This document shows positions 16,701 through 26,285 of a stretch of DNA of 33,697 nt, piece after piece. The stretch comes from Candidatus Thalassarchaeaceae archaeon (GTDB lineage Archaea > Thermoplasmatota > Poseidoniia > Poseidoniales > Thalassarchaeaceae): positions 1 to 33,697 of the forward strand of contig JASMFB010000008.1 of NCBI GenBank assembly GCA_030751995.1, read 5' to 3'. Made by a program: the position numbers and the translations under genes. Every line of letters begins with the position of its first letter. The stretch's first letter is position 1. The notes below the pieces were generated by a model. That model was not told the origin of the DNA. It did no database searches and saw only the letters and a program-made list of their open reading frames with translations.

Positions 16701-19700
16701 CTACTTCTTGCGCTTGATACTCTTACGCTTGGCTGACTTGCGCTTGACAACCTTCTTCTTGGGACCACTATCATCATCCCACTCGTCATCCTCGTCGTCG
16801 AAGTCATCCTCGTCGTCATCCTCGTCGTCAAAGTCGTCGTCAACGACTTCCTTCTTTTCACGGCGCTTTCGATCGCGTCCTTCCGACTTAGCAAACGGAT
16901 CCTCCTCTTCAGCCAAAACTTCCGTCTTGGAAAGATCTCTAACGGGGGCGGAATCCAAATCACCTCTGATATCGGCGGCACCTCCGGCTTCTTCATCGCC
17001 ACCTCCTCCCATGAATTCTCGCATCCAGTCATCTTCATCGTCGTCTTCGCCACCCTTCTTCTTGCCATCTCCTGGTGACCTCAGAACGCTCAACATCGTG
17101 AGAATCAACAGAACAACATTGATTCCACCAAGAGCATACACCATCAGATAGATTCCCTCGTAGTAGCTTTCCTCAACCGGTTCTTCTTCTGCATCCGGTT
17201 CAAAGACTTCCTGGCCGATACATGCGCTCTGGTAGTCAAGGATTGTACGAACACAATTGTCGACTGTGAATTGTGTATTCCATTCACGCTCATTTCCCGA
17301 TGAATCAGTGACGCGAATGAACACACGCTGATTCTTTCCAAGATCATGGAAAGTCGCCGCGGGTTCCCACCATTCGAATACAATCGTATTCTCATCGGTT
17401 GAATGGGTCGTTAAATCAGTCATCGCCGTCCATTCGGTTTCACGCATCAAGTTGTTCTCATAGTAACGGAATTTGACTTCAACAGCAGTCACTCCGACAT
17501 CATCGGAGACCGCACCATAGACATGGATTGATTCGCCGTATAGATAGAGACTGTTCTGGCTGGGTGCATACACTTCAACGGTTGGCAACTGAGCATCAAT
17601 TGGCCAGCCCAATACATCGACAATTGCCAGATTTTGTGATGCGTCACGGATGGTAATTATTGCGTGCACATCAGCAGTATCCATCTGGCTGGTAATCTCA
17701 AAGGAATACCGATATGCATTTTCAACGCTGCCTTGCAGAGGCTGTGCTCGTACGGTGGAGCCGCGTTCTGTGAAAAATTCCCCACTGAGAATGGTTCCGA
17801 ATTCATCTACAGCGAAGTCCGAGGTAGTGAGATCGAGAATTGGATACTCGCTCAATGGCTCGTTTGAATAGATGCGCAATTGATACTCACCTGCACGGAG
17901 TGCATCGACAACCTCCCCTTCCTCATTTGTGATTTCAAGAGTGACTACGGGCGGAGTGGTGTCCTCTATCACCGTGCGTGCATTCATCGACATCGAGAAT
18001 TGAGTGTTTGCATTACCGTATTGGTCTGTCATCGTGACGGCGTACCAAGTCTGTTTGTCGAGATTGGCTTCAAGGATAATGGCTCTGGTGAAATCGGGTA
18101 CATTGTTGCTAACAGCTACAATCGGATCAAGGATTGCAACCCAACCCTCATCCAACATTACATCTCCATTCATCAGCGACTCATTGCCCTGGAATGGATC
18201 TGTTTCACACATCCAAATCTGATATGTTTCACCTGATTCCGACATCGAGTTGACCCAACGTAGCAGAGTGATTTTGTCACCAGCTTGATCCGTCATGTAC
18301 GCATCTTGTAAGAAGGGAAGATCCGGATTTAACGTATCTTCATCGATGGGCCCCCAGCAATTCTGCATGAAGCGCAGATCTTCGTAAGGCTGAGATGAAA
18401 GACTGTAACGAGCCAAACTGGATACACAATAGTAAGTCGGTTCATCGAGACCATCACCAATTTCAATTGTCACCGTTTCCACTGAATCAGGAACAGTGGC
18501 CACCAGATTAGCATTCTGTTCAAGGTTAGTTAGAGATGTCAAACGAACCTGTGATCGCCAGACATGGTATTGCTCCCCTTCGACACCGAGTTGATCAGTC
18601 CAAGTCACGACGGTCTGTCCACCACCTAGATATTCAGCAAAGACGTTGGTTGGTTCAGCAATCCACGGTGTGAATGTATCTTCTTCCACAGCATCTTCAA
18701 ATTGCAATGCGGCACTTTCAGTGACGATGTGATTGTGATTTCCATTTCCATCCGAAGCTGTCACTGCATAGTATGCAAGGCCCAGCATACCGCGTTCGAC
18801 TTCGTGCATATACACCCCATCTTCGTCAGAGGCTGTCCCAATCATCTCGACACCGTCAGATGTAGTATCGTTGATGGGCATCCCCGAGCGCCAGATGTGG
18901 TAAACCTCGCCACTCTCAGATTCAATATCAGTCCATGTGATGGTCGTATTTCCGGTGCCTCCATTGGGTTCAGCAGCGAAGGAAGCGGCCACATCTTGGA
19001 TTGCGCCGGGGGCTACATTGTCTTCATGAATGGAATTTTCCAGTGTATTTGTCCCTAGGAATCGAACGTCTTCATAGCCCATGTAGAAGTAGGTCACAGT
19101 GTAGTAAGCATCGACGTCAGTTTCTGAAGGTACTGTGTATCGATAGGAGGTATCTCCTGCATCCAGTTGCGCAATTTGTTCCTTGAAAATCCCCATCCAG
19201 GTTTCTCTATTGGCCGCCTGCAAATGTCGATACACCGTAATCTCGTATGCTGATTCCCCAACTTCAGGAAGACTGTCTGGAACGATGGTATTCAAATTCA
19301 CCCAACTGATATCAGTCACCATTAGAGATTCAACATAGTTCGCTTGAACGAAAAACGGTGCTGTAATTTCGTTGGTTAGTTCAATCACGCCGTCAGATAG
19401 GTTGGCTTCATGATGAATGAAATTTCCAACATGTGTGGGTGTAAATGGCACTTGGTTGATGATGTAGGTGTAATCGTTCCCACTGTTGTTATCATCGTTG
19501 TTTTCAAAATATGTGACAATGGCGTAGTAGTAAGTTCCGTTGGTTCCAGCAGGGAGTGGGTATGTCTCTTGGAAAGTTCCTTCCGAACAAGATCCAACCG
19601 CCCCTGGACACATTGAAACATTGGCCCAAGGTTGCAGATTTCCGACAACAGATTCGTTCAGTGGCGCATTGTGGCGGTAGACCAGATATCGAGATTGCTG

Positions 19701-19919
19701 CATCTGCAGCATTAGCGGGTAATCGCTCGTCTCGATATTACTCCAGAACACAGTTGTCGATTCAGTTGTACTATCGAACATGGCAGTAATGCTCTGGGCT
19801 TGTAGTTCCGCATCTTCACTGGTTTCCCCTGCTGCAGCAACCGGCGGAACCCAAGTCATCAGAGATCCTAGCATCAGGGCAATCAATAACATCGGAACAC
19901 GAGAATTCGTCTTACGCAT
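16701..19919 (-). CDS. Large surface protein with tandem Fn3/Ig-like domains, C-terminal TM and polyacidic-then-polybasic tail
   Basis: Signal peptide (MLLIALMLGSLMTWVPPVAAA); repeated TTVTWTD...YHIWRS...YYAVTASDGNGN units typical of Fn3-like folds; TM IYLMVYALGGINVVLLILTMLSVL; tail DDDFDDEDDDEDDFDDEDDEWDDDSGPKKKVVKRKSAKRKSIKRKK. Confidence 0.8.
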   Translation of the reverse strand: MRKTNSRVPMLLIALMLGSLMTWVPPVAAAGETSEDAELQAQSITAMFDSTTESTTVFWSNIETSDYPLMLQMQQSRYLVYRHNAPLNESVVGNLQPWANVSMCPGAVGSCSEGTFQETYPLPAGTNGTYYYAIVTYFENNDDNNSGNDYTYIINQVPFTPTHVGNFIHHEANLSDGVIELTNEITAPFFVQANYVESLMVTDISWVNLNTIVPDSLPEVGESAYEITVYRHLQAANRETWMGIFKEQIAQLDAGDTSYRYTVPSETDVDAYYTVTYFYMGYEDVRFLGTNTLENSIHEDNVAPGAIQDVAASFAAEPNGGTGNTTITWTDIESESGEVYHIWRSGMPINDTTSDGVEMIGTASDEDGVYMHEVERGMLGLAYYAVTASDGNGNHNHIVTESAALQFEDAVEEDTFTPWIAEPTNVFAEYLGGGQTVVTWTDQLGVEGEQYHVWRSQVRLTSLTNLEQNANLVATVPDSVETVTIEIGDGLDEPTYYCVSSLARYSLSSQPYEDLRFMQNCWGPIDEDTLNPDLPFLQDAYMTDQAGDKITLLRWVNSMSESGETYQIWMCETDPFQGNESLMNGDVMLDEGWVAILDPIVAVSNNVPDFTRAIILEANLDKQTWYAVTMTDQYGNANTQFSMSMNARTVIEDTTPPVVTLEITNEEGEVVDALRAGEYQLRIYSNEPLSEYPILDLTTSDFAVDEFGTILSGEFFTERGSTVRAQPLQGSVENAYRYSFEITSQMDTADVHAIITIRDASQNLAIVDVLGWPIDAQLPTVEVYAPSQNSLYLYGESIHVYGAVSDDVGVTAVEVKFRYYENNLMRETEWTAMTDLTTHSTDENTIVFEWWEPAATFHDLGKNQRVFIRVTDSSGNEREWNTQFTVDNCVRTILDYQSACIGQEVFEPDAEEEPVEESYYEGIYLMVYALGGINVVLLILTMLSVLRSPGDGKKKGGEDDDEDDWMREFMGGGGDEEAGGAADIRGDLDSAPVRDLSKTEVLAEEEDPFAKSEGRDRKRREKKEVVDDDFDDEDDDEDDFDDEDDEWDDDSGPKKKVVKRKSAKRKSIKRKK

Positions 19920-19974
19920 GGCCTCGCCTCTCCTCGGCCCTGCCCTTGTGGTCCATTTGAGTCTGACGGCTTCA

Positions 19975-19994
19975 AACCCGCCTATAGGCGGGTT
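19975..19994. terminator. Perfect 8-bp inverted repeat with TATA loop downstream of the 20008 gene (minus strand)
   Basis: AACCCGCC-TATA-GGCGGGTT. Confidence 0.5.
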
Positions 19995-20007
19995 GGATTA
20001 GTACTCT

Positions 20008-20682
20008 TTATTCACCATCTAGAAGTTGTTTGCGAGATGAAGCAGCACGTGTCAGAAAAGTCCAGATTCCTCCAGCCAATGATATGAACAAAACAGCACT
20101 CAGTGCATTGATTCCATCGAATCCTATGAGATCTGCGATTACTTCTGGAATTTCAACGTCTACGGTTCCCTGGAAAGCCATGATTGCAGCCACAAATAGG
20201 CCGACAAAGGTGGTGACAAGTCGATCCGCCCGACTGAAGCCGCCATAATTGCGGCCAAGACCCACAGATTGAGCCTGTGTACCCATGTAAGAACCAAGCA
20301 AAGTCATGGTTGCTGCCGCCCACCCCAGCCAGTGCACAGAAATCCATGCGGTGTTGACTCCAATTGCGATGAGAAGAGCCAAATCCACGATTCGGTCGAT
20401 GGTATGGTCTAACCAATCCCCATATTTTGAGACCTTATCATAGGCTCTTGCAACCGCACCATCCAAGGCATCAAGCTCCCCTGCAACAAGTAGCATTGCA
20501 AACGCCCCAATCAATCTCCAACCACCATCTGCATCTCTACCGGCGGTTGCGATTAGATAGCAGCAACCACCAGCGAACAGGACACTAATCCAAGTCAGAG
20601 TAGAAGGATCGACATTGGACATTCGATCGACAATTGGTTTCAACATCCTTGTGTGCGCACCTCTCGCCTTCTCGAATGCCAC
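20008..20682 (-). CDS. CDP-alcohol phosphatidyltransferase family protein
   Basis: Motif LDALDGAVARAYDKVSKYGDWLDHTIDRIVD fits DGx2ARx8Gx3Dx3D; polytopic. Confidence 0.9.
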   Translation of the reverse strand: MAFEKARGAHTRMLKPIVDRMSNVDPSTLTWISVLFAGGCCYLIATAGRDADGGWRLIGAFAMLLVAGELDALDGAVARAYDKVSKYGDWLDHTIDRIVDLALLIAIGVNTAWISVHWLGWAAATMTLLGSYMGTQAQSVGLGRNYGGFSRADRLVTTFVGLFVAAIMAFQGTVDVEIPEVIADLIGFDGINALSAVLFISLAGGIWTFLTRAASSRKQLLDGE

Positions 20683-21198
20683 TCAATCATCTCCGTGGAT
20701 TTGTCCAATCCAGTCAATCCCTTCGTTCGGCCGTCTGGGTTTGAACCCATCTGTTATCCAACGCTCTGCATTCGTAATCATTGCTTCAATTCCAATCTCC
20801 GAATCCAATTCAAGACAGGGCAATTCAAGGCATTCTGCTGCGATGGTCCCAATCAATTCACACTCGACATTTTCTTCAATTTTTAATTCGGAATAATCTC
20901 TCTGAGACAATCGTTGCCTCAGGACTGAGGGGTGACATCGAATGAGAATTATCGCGTCGACAGGAAGTAGATGTGAAAGATGACCATCGATGAGAAGTGG
21001 ATTCTCTTCAGGCCAGACGACCGTGGTAACCAATTTCTCCACATCTATCGGGGCGGCCCCATCGCCCTCAACTTCACCAAGACACTCGTGGGTTGCAGCA
21101 ATCTCTTCGACAGTGATCGTCTGTCGATTCAAAGCAGAACAGAAGGTGGTTTTTCCAGCCCCTGGGGTCCCCGTGACTGCAATCCGAACCCCGGCCAT
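20683..21198 (-). CDS. Adenylate kinase Fap7/AK6-like nucleotide kinase
   Basis: MAGVRIAVTGTPGAGKTTFCSAL, DGHLSHLLPVDAIILIRCHPSVLRQRLSQRDY; ATG at 21198 is a better start than the 21261 ORF start. Confidence 0.85.
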   Translation of the reverse strand: MAGVRIAVTGTPGAGKTTFCSALNRQTITVEEIAATHECLGEVEGDGAAPIDVEKLVTTVVWPEENPLLIDGHLSHLLPVDAIILIRCHPSVLRQRLSQRDYSELKIEENVECELIGTIAAECLELPCLELDSEIGIEAMITNAERWITDGFKPRRPNEGIDWIGQIHGDD

Positions 21199-21214
21199 TT
21201 TCTCACCACAGACT

Positions 21215-21742
21215 CTAACGCATTCGATAGGAGAGAACCTGCAGTCCAGTCCCCAACGCACCGAGGAAGATGATGACGGGCCACGCCAAGGTCACTTTGA
21301 CGCTGTAATCAACATCGACGCTGGATTCGGTCCCGCCGAAGGACTGCCCGTCAACGGGATAGTAGACATCGCCACCAATGTCGTAGGTGAATGTCTTCGC
21401 GTCTTTTGTATCCGGCCCGCCAGCAGCGAAGTTGGTTGAGGTAGGCCCACATGACGTTGAAATTCCATCACTCGGTGCGCATCGGTTGTATTCTTCCGCT
21501 GTGACCAAACCGACCCAGACATCAGATTTCCAGGTAATGGTCAATTCTGGACTGATTAATGCTGATGGGATGGCACTCTCTGTCAATGGTTCATCTGCGA
21601 ATCCAACAGCCGTTCCTGTCATGGGAACGGGTACGTTATCGATTGAATCCTCAAACGTGTAACCAATCATTCCTCCAATCATGAGTAAGGCGCACAGGCC
21701 ACTAACGATGAGTAGGATTGCTCGCTTCATAGAAATCATCAC
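21215..21742 (-). CDS. Small membrane protein with N- and C-terminal TM segments, unknown
   Basis: 175 aa; hydrophobic termini flank an extracytoplasmic domain; start overlaps the caxA-like stop by 4 nt. Confidence 0.55.
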   Translation of the reverse strand: MMISMKRAILLIVSGLCALLMIGGMIGYTFEDSIDNVPVPMTGTAVGFADEPLTESAIPSALISPELTITWKSDVWVGLVTAEEYNRCAPSDGISTSCGPTSTNFAAGGPDTKDAKTFTYDIGGDVYYPVDGQSFGGTESSVDVDYSVKVTLAWPVIIFLGALGTGLQVLSYRMR

Positions 21743-22950
21743 GCGTGTAGGAAGAATGCTGCTGCCATTATTGCATAGGTCCCAAGCAACATCGCACCCT
21801 CAAGCCAGTTGCTCTTACCATCGGATGCGATTGCATTGGCAATCAACACGGCTAAGAACACTGCAATCGTTTCGAAGAGACCGAATTCAAAGGACAGGTC
21901 AACACCGACCAACCATGCTAGGAGAACCATTAGTGGAGCAACGAAGACTGCAATTTGTGTTGACGATCCAACCGCAATAGAAAATGACAAGTCCATTTTG
22001 TCTCTCTTTGCAACCGTCACGGCCGTAAAGTGTTCAGCGGCGTTGCCAAAGAATGGTAGCAAGATGACACCAATGAATAGTGGACTTAGATTGAGTGATT
22101 CAGCACCTTCTGCAATAGAGTGAACGAGAATTTCTGCCATCCATCCGAGAATGATTGTGGCTCCAAGAAGGAGAATGATTGCTTCCTTCTGTGACATCTG
22201 GGCCGCTTCGTTCTCATGGGTGCCATCGGTCGCAAACAATTCTTGATGCGTTCTGAGTTGGAATAGAAGAAACAATCCATATAGTGCAATCAGAATGATA
22301 GCAGCTGCGTGTGAAAGATTCATCACACCATCAACCGTTTGCTCATCCTCGGGCAAGAACCCGTAGGCAGTAGGCAATGTGAGTGTAATCACAGCGAGGA
22401 GAAGAAGGGAACCATTTGCACCCACAGCAGCGGTTGAGAATGACTGAACTTTGTGGTGGATTCCACCCCATACGAATGCCAACCCGAGTACGAGCAACAG
22501 GTTACCAAGAATCGAACCAATCAATGAGGCTTGAACGACCTGTACCATATCATCTCCTGCCGCAGTATCGTTATTCTTGTAGGCCTCAGCGGCGGCGAAG
22601 ATCGCCATTCCTGCAATAATCATCTCAGCGGCGTTGCCGAATGTTGCATTGAGTAACCCCCCAATCGATTCTGTGGTTCGCAGTGCAATCTGCTCTGTGG
22701 CCCTGCCCATTAGGAAAGCGAGAGGCATGATGGCAACCATAGAAGCAATGAACGTCATCTCTGGATTATGCTCTACGTACGCAGCATAGAGGGTGATGGG
22801 AATAGCGAGTAGTAGCACATTCAATTTGACCTTGACCGGATTAATGGCATCGAGCATTCCGCCCCACCCATCCAACGCGTCATCGTCAGCCGACACATCA
22901 TCAGACATCTCACTCGCTTCGGCGTGAGCATAACTCGTCCATGAAGGCAT
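21739..22950 (-). CDS. Ca2+/H+ antiporter, CaCA superfamily (Cax/ChaA type)
   Basis: Two repeats GGLLNATFGNAAEMIIAGMAI and LPFFGNAAEHFTAVTVAKRDKMDLSFSIAVGSSTQIAVFVAP; about 11 TM segments. Confidence 0.92.
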   Translation of the reverse strand: MPSWTSYAHAEASEMSDDVSADDDALDGWGGMLDAINPVKVKLNVLLLAIPITLYAAYVEHNPEMTFIASMVAIMPLAFLMGRATEQIALRTTESIGGLLNATFGNAAEMIIAGMAIFAAAEAYKNNDTAAGDDMVQVVQASLIGSILGNLLLVLGLAFVWGGIHHKVQSFSTAAVGANGSLLLLAVITLTLPTAYGFLPEDEQTVDGVMNLSHAAAIILIALYGLFLLFQLRTHQELFATDGTHENEAAQMSQKEAIILLLGATIILGWMAEILVHSIAEGAESLNLSPLFIGVILLPFFGNAAEHFTAVTVAKRDKMDLSFSIAVGSSTQIAVFVAPLMVLLAWLVGVDLSFEFGLFETIAVFLAVLIANAIASDGKSNWLEGAMLLGTYAIMAAAFFLHA

Positions 22951-22953
22951 CCC

Positions 22954-23970
22954 TTAACCAATTGAGATTGGCGTATAGTTTCCCCACGGTTCGATGTCGC
23001 GCGTTGTGCAGTGTTCCGGGGCAGTTTGAGGATTGCACATCACGGGACCTTCTGATAGCCAGATTGCGAAGTTGGCTTCCATATCGTTGCCAGGGAAATC
23101 TGTGGTGATGAAATTCGCTCCAGTCTCCAATGCGAGTTCCAATCTAGAATAGTTCACCTCTCGGGCTTCGATGGTAGCTTCATCCGGTCGCGTGCGTACC
23201 ATGAAACCCATTGCAGAAGCATCGAGTAGTCTGTCACCATGAGTCTCCGGGTTGACGAATGAGATGACACTTGCCAGAGAATGACTCTCATCTACGATGG
23301 CGAACATGGTTTGATTCTCCAACGTAGGATTGCGTTCAACATAGAGGTCACGAATTTCGGTTTTGTCTAAGAGAACGAATAGGGCTTTCCCTCGACTTTC
23401 TTCTAACGTCGGCCATCCGTTGCTGGTGATTGCTGTGCGAAGATCCGGCGCATCTCCTTGTACATCCGTCGGCGTGATTGTTCTGTCTTCAGGCCACGTC
23501 GCTGCTATCTCAGTCTGAATCATCTCCAAGATGTCTAACTCTTGTACAACAGTTGGCAAATTCTTCGGTTCGATGAAAAGCCACAGCGGGGCGTGTTGTG
23601 GATTTTCAGTGGACCAATTGAGCAACACCCCCATGCAACCCGCGAACCCTTCACAATTGGTCGAAGGATCCAATGGCGTATGGTAAACGCGTAATCCCAA
23701 TCCTGGGATGTAATGAACATCCAACTCAAACTGTCTAACACCTAATCGATCCGCCTGTACGTCGAGATCTGCGTGGGTGTAGTTGTTCTCTGGATCTAGC
23801 GTGGAAACGCCCGGAGTTTTGACGTGATATGAATTGTGAGATCCTTTCATTCGCAGGTGATTTAGGCGAATCTCCTCCAAAGGAGGAACCTCCTCTGTTT
23901 CTTCACCGAAGCACCCCGACAATCCGGTGAGAAGAAGAAGGGCAACCAAACCCATTGCTGTACCCTTCAT
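22954..23970 (-). CDS. PI-PLC X-like / Ca2+-dependent phosphoinositide phospholipase C-like lipoprotein
   Basis: Lipobox LLLLTGLSGC; MKGSHNSYH, LGVRQFELDVHYIPGLGLRVYHTPLDPSTNC and PLWLFIEPKN match PI-PLC-C1-type proteins, with both candidate catalytic His present. Confidence 0.8.
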   Translation of the reverse strand: MKGTAMGLVALLLLTGLSGCFGEETEEVPPLEEIRLNHLRMKGSHNSYHVKTPGVSTLDPENNYTHADLDVQADRLGVRQFELDVHYIPGLGLRVYHTPLDPSTNCEGFAGCMGVLLNWSTENPQHAPLWLFIEPKNLPTVVQELDILEMIQTEIAATWPEDRTITPTDVQGDAPDLRTAITSNGWPTLEESRGKALFVLLDKTEIRDLYVERNPTLENQTMFAIVDESHSLASVISFVNPETHGDRLLDASAMGFMVRTRPDEATIEAREVNYSRLELALETGANFITTDFPGNDMEANFAIWLSEGPVMCNPQTAPEHCTTRDIEPWGNYTPISIG

Positions 23971-23978
23971 TGAATCAC

Positions 23979-25241
23979 CTACACGTGTTGGTAGTACGTT
24001 TGAACAGCAGCCTCGAGTTCATCGAAAACTGCACTTTCGTCAATTGTCAACGTCTGCCCATCACGGCGCAACGGCTGCCCACCGACCCATAGATCTAGGC
24101 AATTCCCACTACTGTAGATTAGATTCGCCAACAATCTTCGCCCATCACGTCCAATCGGACGCATACGGATATCGTTGAGGTCCCAAGCCACCCAATCCCT
24201 TGAGCCTCGAACGCCCAATTCGTAGGTTTGAACAGGATCCAACAAGGTTGCATCCCAATGGTCGTGACGTTGAATCAGACTGGCGGCTTTCATCTCAGCT
24301 CGCATATCGAGAGCATTGTTGCTGGCCGCGCCATCTGTTCCCAATCGAACATCGACACCGGCTTCCATCATTGCCGGGTAGGACATGGTCCCCCCGGTGG
24401 CCAATTTCTGATTGCTCACAGGACAATGAACAGCGTGAACTTGATGCTTCGCAAGAATTCGCATCTCACGTTTGGTGACCCAGCCACAGTGGGCACATAT
24501 TGTCCCTTCCTGGAAGTAGCCAATACTGTCGAGATATTCGATGGGATACATGCCATGTGCCGCATGACAATCCGCAACCTCCTGACGGGTTTCGGACGTG
24601 TGGATACTGAGCGCACATCCAGTTGCACTGGCCACTTCTGAGGCCTTCTTCAGTAATTCTTCGGTACAGGAGTACACCGAATGGGTTGCTATTCCAAAGT
24701 CCACTCTTTCTGGTGCTGAGGAACCGTTTCGAACCAATCCTTCGATGTGTCTTAGGGCGTCCCCGGAGCCAGCCTCAAAATTGGGCGTTAATCCATCCGT
24801 AATCGGCCCACAAACGAGTCCGCGAAGACCACTTTCTGCAAGGACCTCACCGACCACCTCGGGATGATAGTACATATCGCAAGCAAATGAGGTTCCAGTG
24901 GCAATCAACTCGGCCGCTGCGGCTTTGGTGCCAATTTCGACAAATTCAGGAGTCAATCCTTTTTCTGTAGGGAAAATACTCTCTTCCAACCAGCGCATCA
25001 ACGGCAAACCCTCACCCATCGAGCGGTTGAGGACCATTGCCAGATGCGTGTGCCAATTTTGGAATGCCCTAGTCAGCAATCGACCCCCACCATCAATCTG
25101 GAATTCTACATCCTCATCACCCATGCTTCGCAGCCAATCTCCATCTGGTCGAAGGATGAAATCACCTTGGTGTGGACGCCCATCGACGTCTATGAGCCAA
25201 CAATCAGTATAGCGAACCAAGCCCGTAGTACCGTCCGCCAT
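23979..25241 (-). CDS. Amidohydrolase, MTA/SAH deaminase (cytosine deaminase-like) family
   Basis: NWHTHLAM, SIHTSET, CAHCGWV, HCPVSNQKLATGGTMSYPAMMEAGVDVRLGTDGAASNNALDMRAEMKAASLIQ. Confidence 0.88.
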   Translation of the reverse strand: MADGTTGLVRYTDCWLIDVDGRPHQGDFILRPDGDWLRSMGDEDVEFQIDGGGRLLTRAFQNWHTHLAMVLNRSMGEGLPLMRWLEESIFPTEKGLTPEFVEIGTKAAAAELIATGTSFACDMYYHPEVVGEVLAESGLRGLVCGPITDGLTPNFEAGSGDALRHIEGLVRNGSSAPERVDFGIATHSVYSCTEELLKKASEVASATGCALSIHTSETRQEVADCHAAHGMYPIEYLDSIGYFQEGTICAHCGWVTKREMRILAKHQVHAVHCPVSNQKLATGGTMSYPAMMEAGVDVRLGTDGAASNNALDMRAEMKAASLIQRHDHWDATLLDPVQTYELGVRGSRDWVAWDLNDIRMRPIGRDGRRLLANLIYSSGNCLDLWVGGQPLRRDGQTLTIDESAVFDELEAAVQTYYQHV

Positions 25242-25316
25242 GAAGGGGTGGATGAAGGCGACCCTCCATCATGGTTCTTGCCTCAACTTGAAATCAGTCC
25301 CTTCGATGGACAGTCG

Positions 25317-26237
25317 ATGTCGGACCCCTATCGCACACTTGGGGTCTCCAAAGATTCCCCTCATGCAGAGATTAAACGAGCCTTCCGAAAGTTGGCTCGT
25401 CAGTATCATCCAGATCGCAATCCTGACGATTCTGCTGCCGAAGAGAGATTCAAGGCCGTGCAGAGCGCATGGGAGAAAGTAGAGACACCCGAAAAACGGC
25501 GACAACATGACGAGGAGCAACAGATGAAACAGGTCTTTGGTGGCATGGGCGGAATGCCCGGTGGCACTGGAGGAGTGGGTATTGATGATCTCCTTCGACA
25601 ATTCATGGGTGGCGCAGCACGCCCCCAATCATCACCCTTTGCTGGACAACCTCGAACAGCACCCCCTCAGGCTGCAAAAGGCGCCGATATCTCAGCCCCT
25701 CTGGACATCGAAATCGAACGAGCTTTAGAGGGTGGAAAAGTTCAGTTCACACACAATAGATTGGTGCGGTGCTCTGAGTGCAAAGCTAGGGGGTGTGTTC
25801 ATTGTACAAATATCGGGGTTCGCCGAAAGAAAACACGCCTGACTCTCAATGTTCCCAAAGGTGCCAAACATGGACAACAACTGAAGTTGCCTAAGATGGG
25901 CAATGAACACCCCACTGGCGAGCCAGGGGATTTGACGGTCACACTGAGGATTGATGCTGAAGAGGGCCGCCGATGGGAGGGTGAATATCTCATCCAAGAG
26001 GTCGCTGTTTCATACTCTACTCTGATGCTTGGCGGCGAGGTAAGAGTGGCAACACCAGCCGGAAAAACAGTCTCTGTAAAAGTCGCCGCAGCGACGCGAA
26101 TCGGCGATCGAAAACGATTGCCAAAAATGGGTTACGCAGGAGCCGATCTAGACATCGAATTCACGCTAGATGAACCTGAGTCTCTGACCCCCTCTCAACG
26201 TGATGCTCTAGAGGCTCTTCGAGACGCGGGCATGTGA
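25317..26237 (+). CDS. DnaJ-family co-chaperone with minimal zinc site
   Basis: J domain DPYRTLGVSKDSPHAEIKRAFRKLARQYHPDRNPDDSAAEERFKAVQSAW with HPD; G/M-rich linker; CSECKARGCVHC; C-terminal substrate-binding domain. In-frame ATG at 25317 (ORF track start 25044 runs antisense into the amidohydrolase gene). Confidence 0.88.
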   Translation: MSDPYRTLGVSKDSPHAEIKRAFRKLARQYHPDRNPDDSAAEERFKAVQSAWEKVETPEKRRQHDEEQQMKQVFGGMGGMPGGTGGVGIDDLLRQFMGGAARPQSSPFAGQPRTAPPQAAKGADISAPLDIEIERALEGGKVQFTHNRLVRCSECKARGCVHCTNIGVRRKKTRLTLNVPKGAKHGQQLKLPKMGNEHPTGEPGDLTVTLRIDAEEGRRWEGEYLIQEVAVSYSTLMLGGEVRVATPAGKTVSVKVAAATRIGDRKRLPKMGYAGADLDIEFTLDEPESLTPSQRDALEALRDAGM

Positions 26238-26262
26238 TAGTTACGCCAATATATCGAACTCT

Positions 26263-26277
26263 CCGGCCTATGGCCGG
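26263..26277. other. Perfect 6-bp inverted repeat with TAT loop between dnaJ-like and RND genes
   Basis: CCGGCC-TAT-GGCCGG, 8 nt before the ATG at 26286. Confidence 0.45.
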
Positions 26278-26285
26278 CGGGTTAC

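Noticed and set aside
16704-16860. Repetitive gtcgtcatcctcgtcgtc tract as a possible microsatellite or CRISPR-like repeat
   Set aside because: Explained by Asp/Glu codons of the acidic tail of the 16701 gene; no spacer structure.
25044-25316. N-terminal extension of the DnaJ ORF as called in the ORF track
   Set aside because: Overlaps the amidohydrolase gene antisense and has no J-domain features; ATG at 25317 begins the J domain directly.
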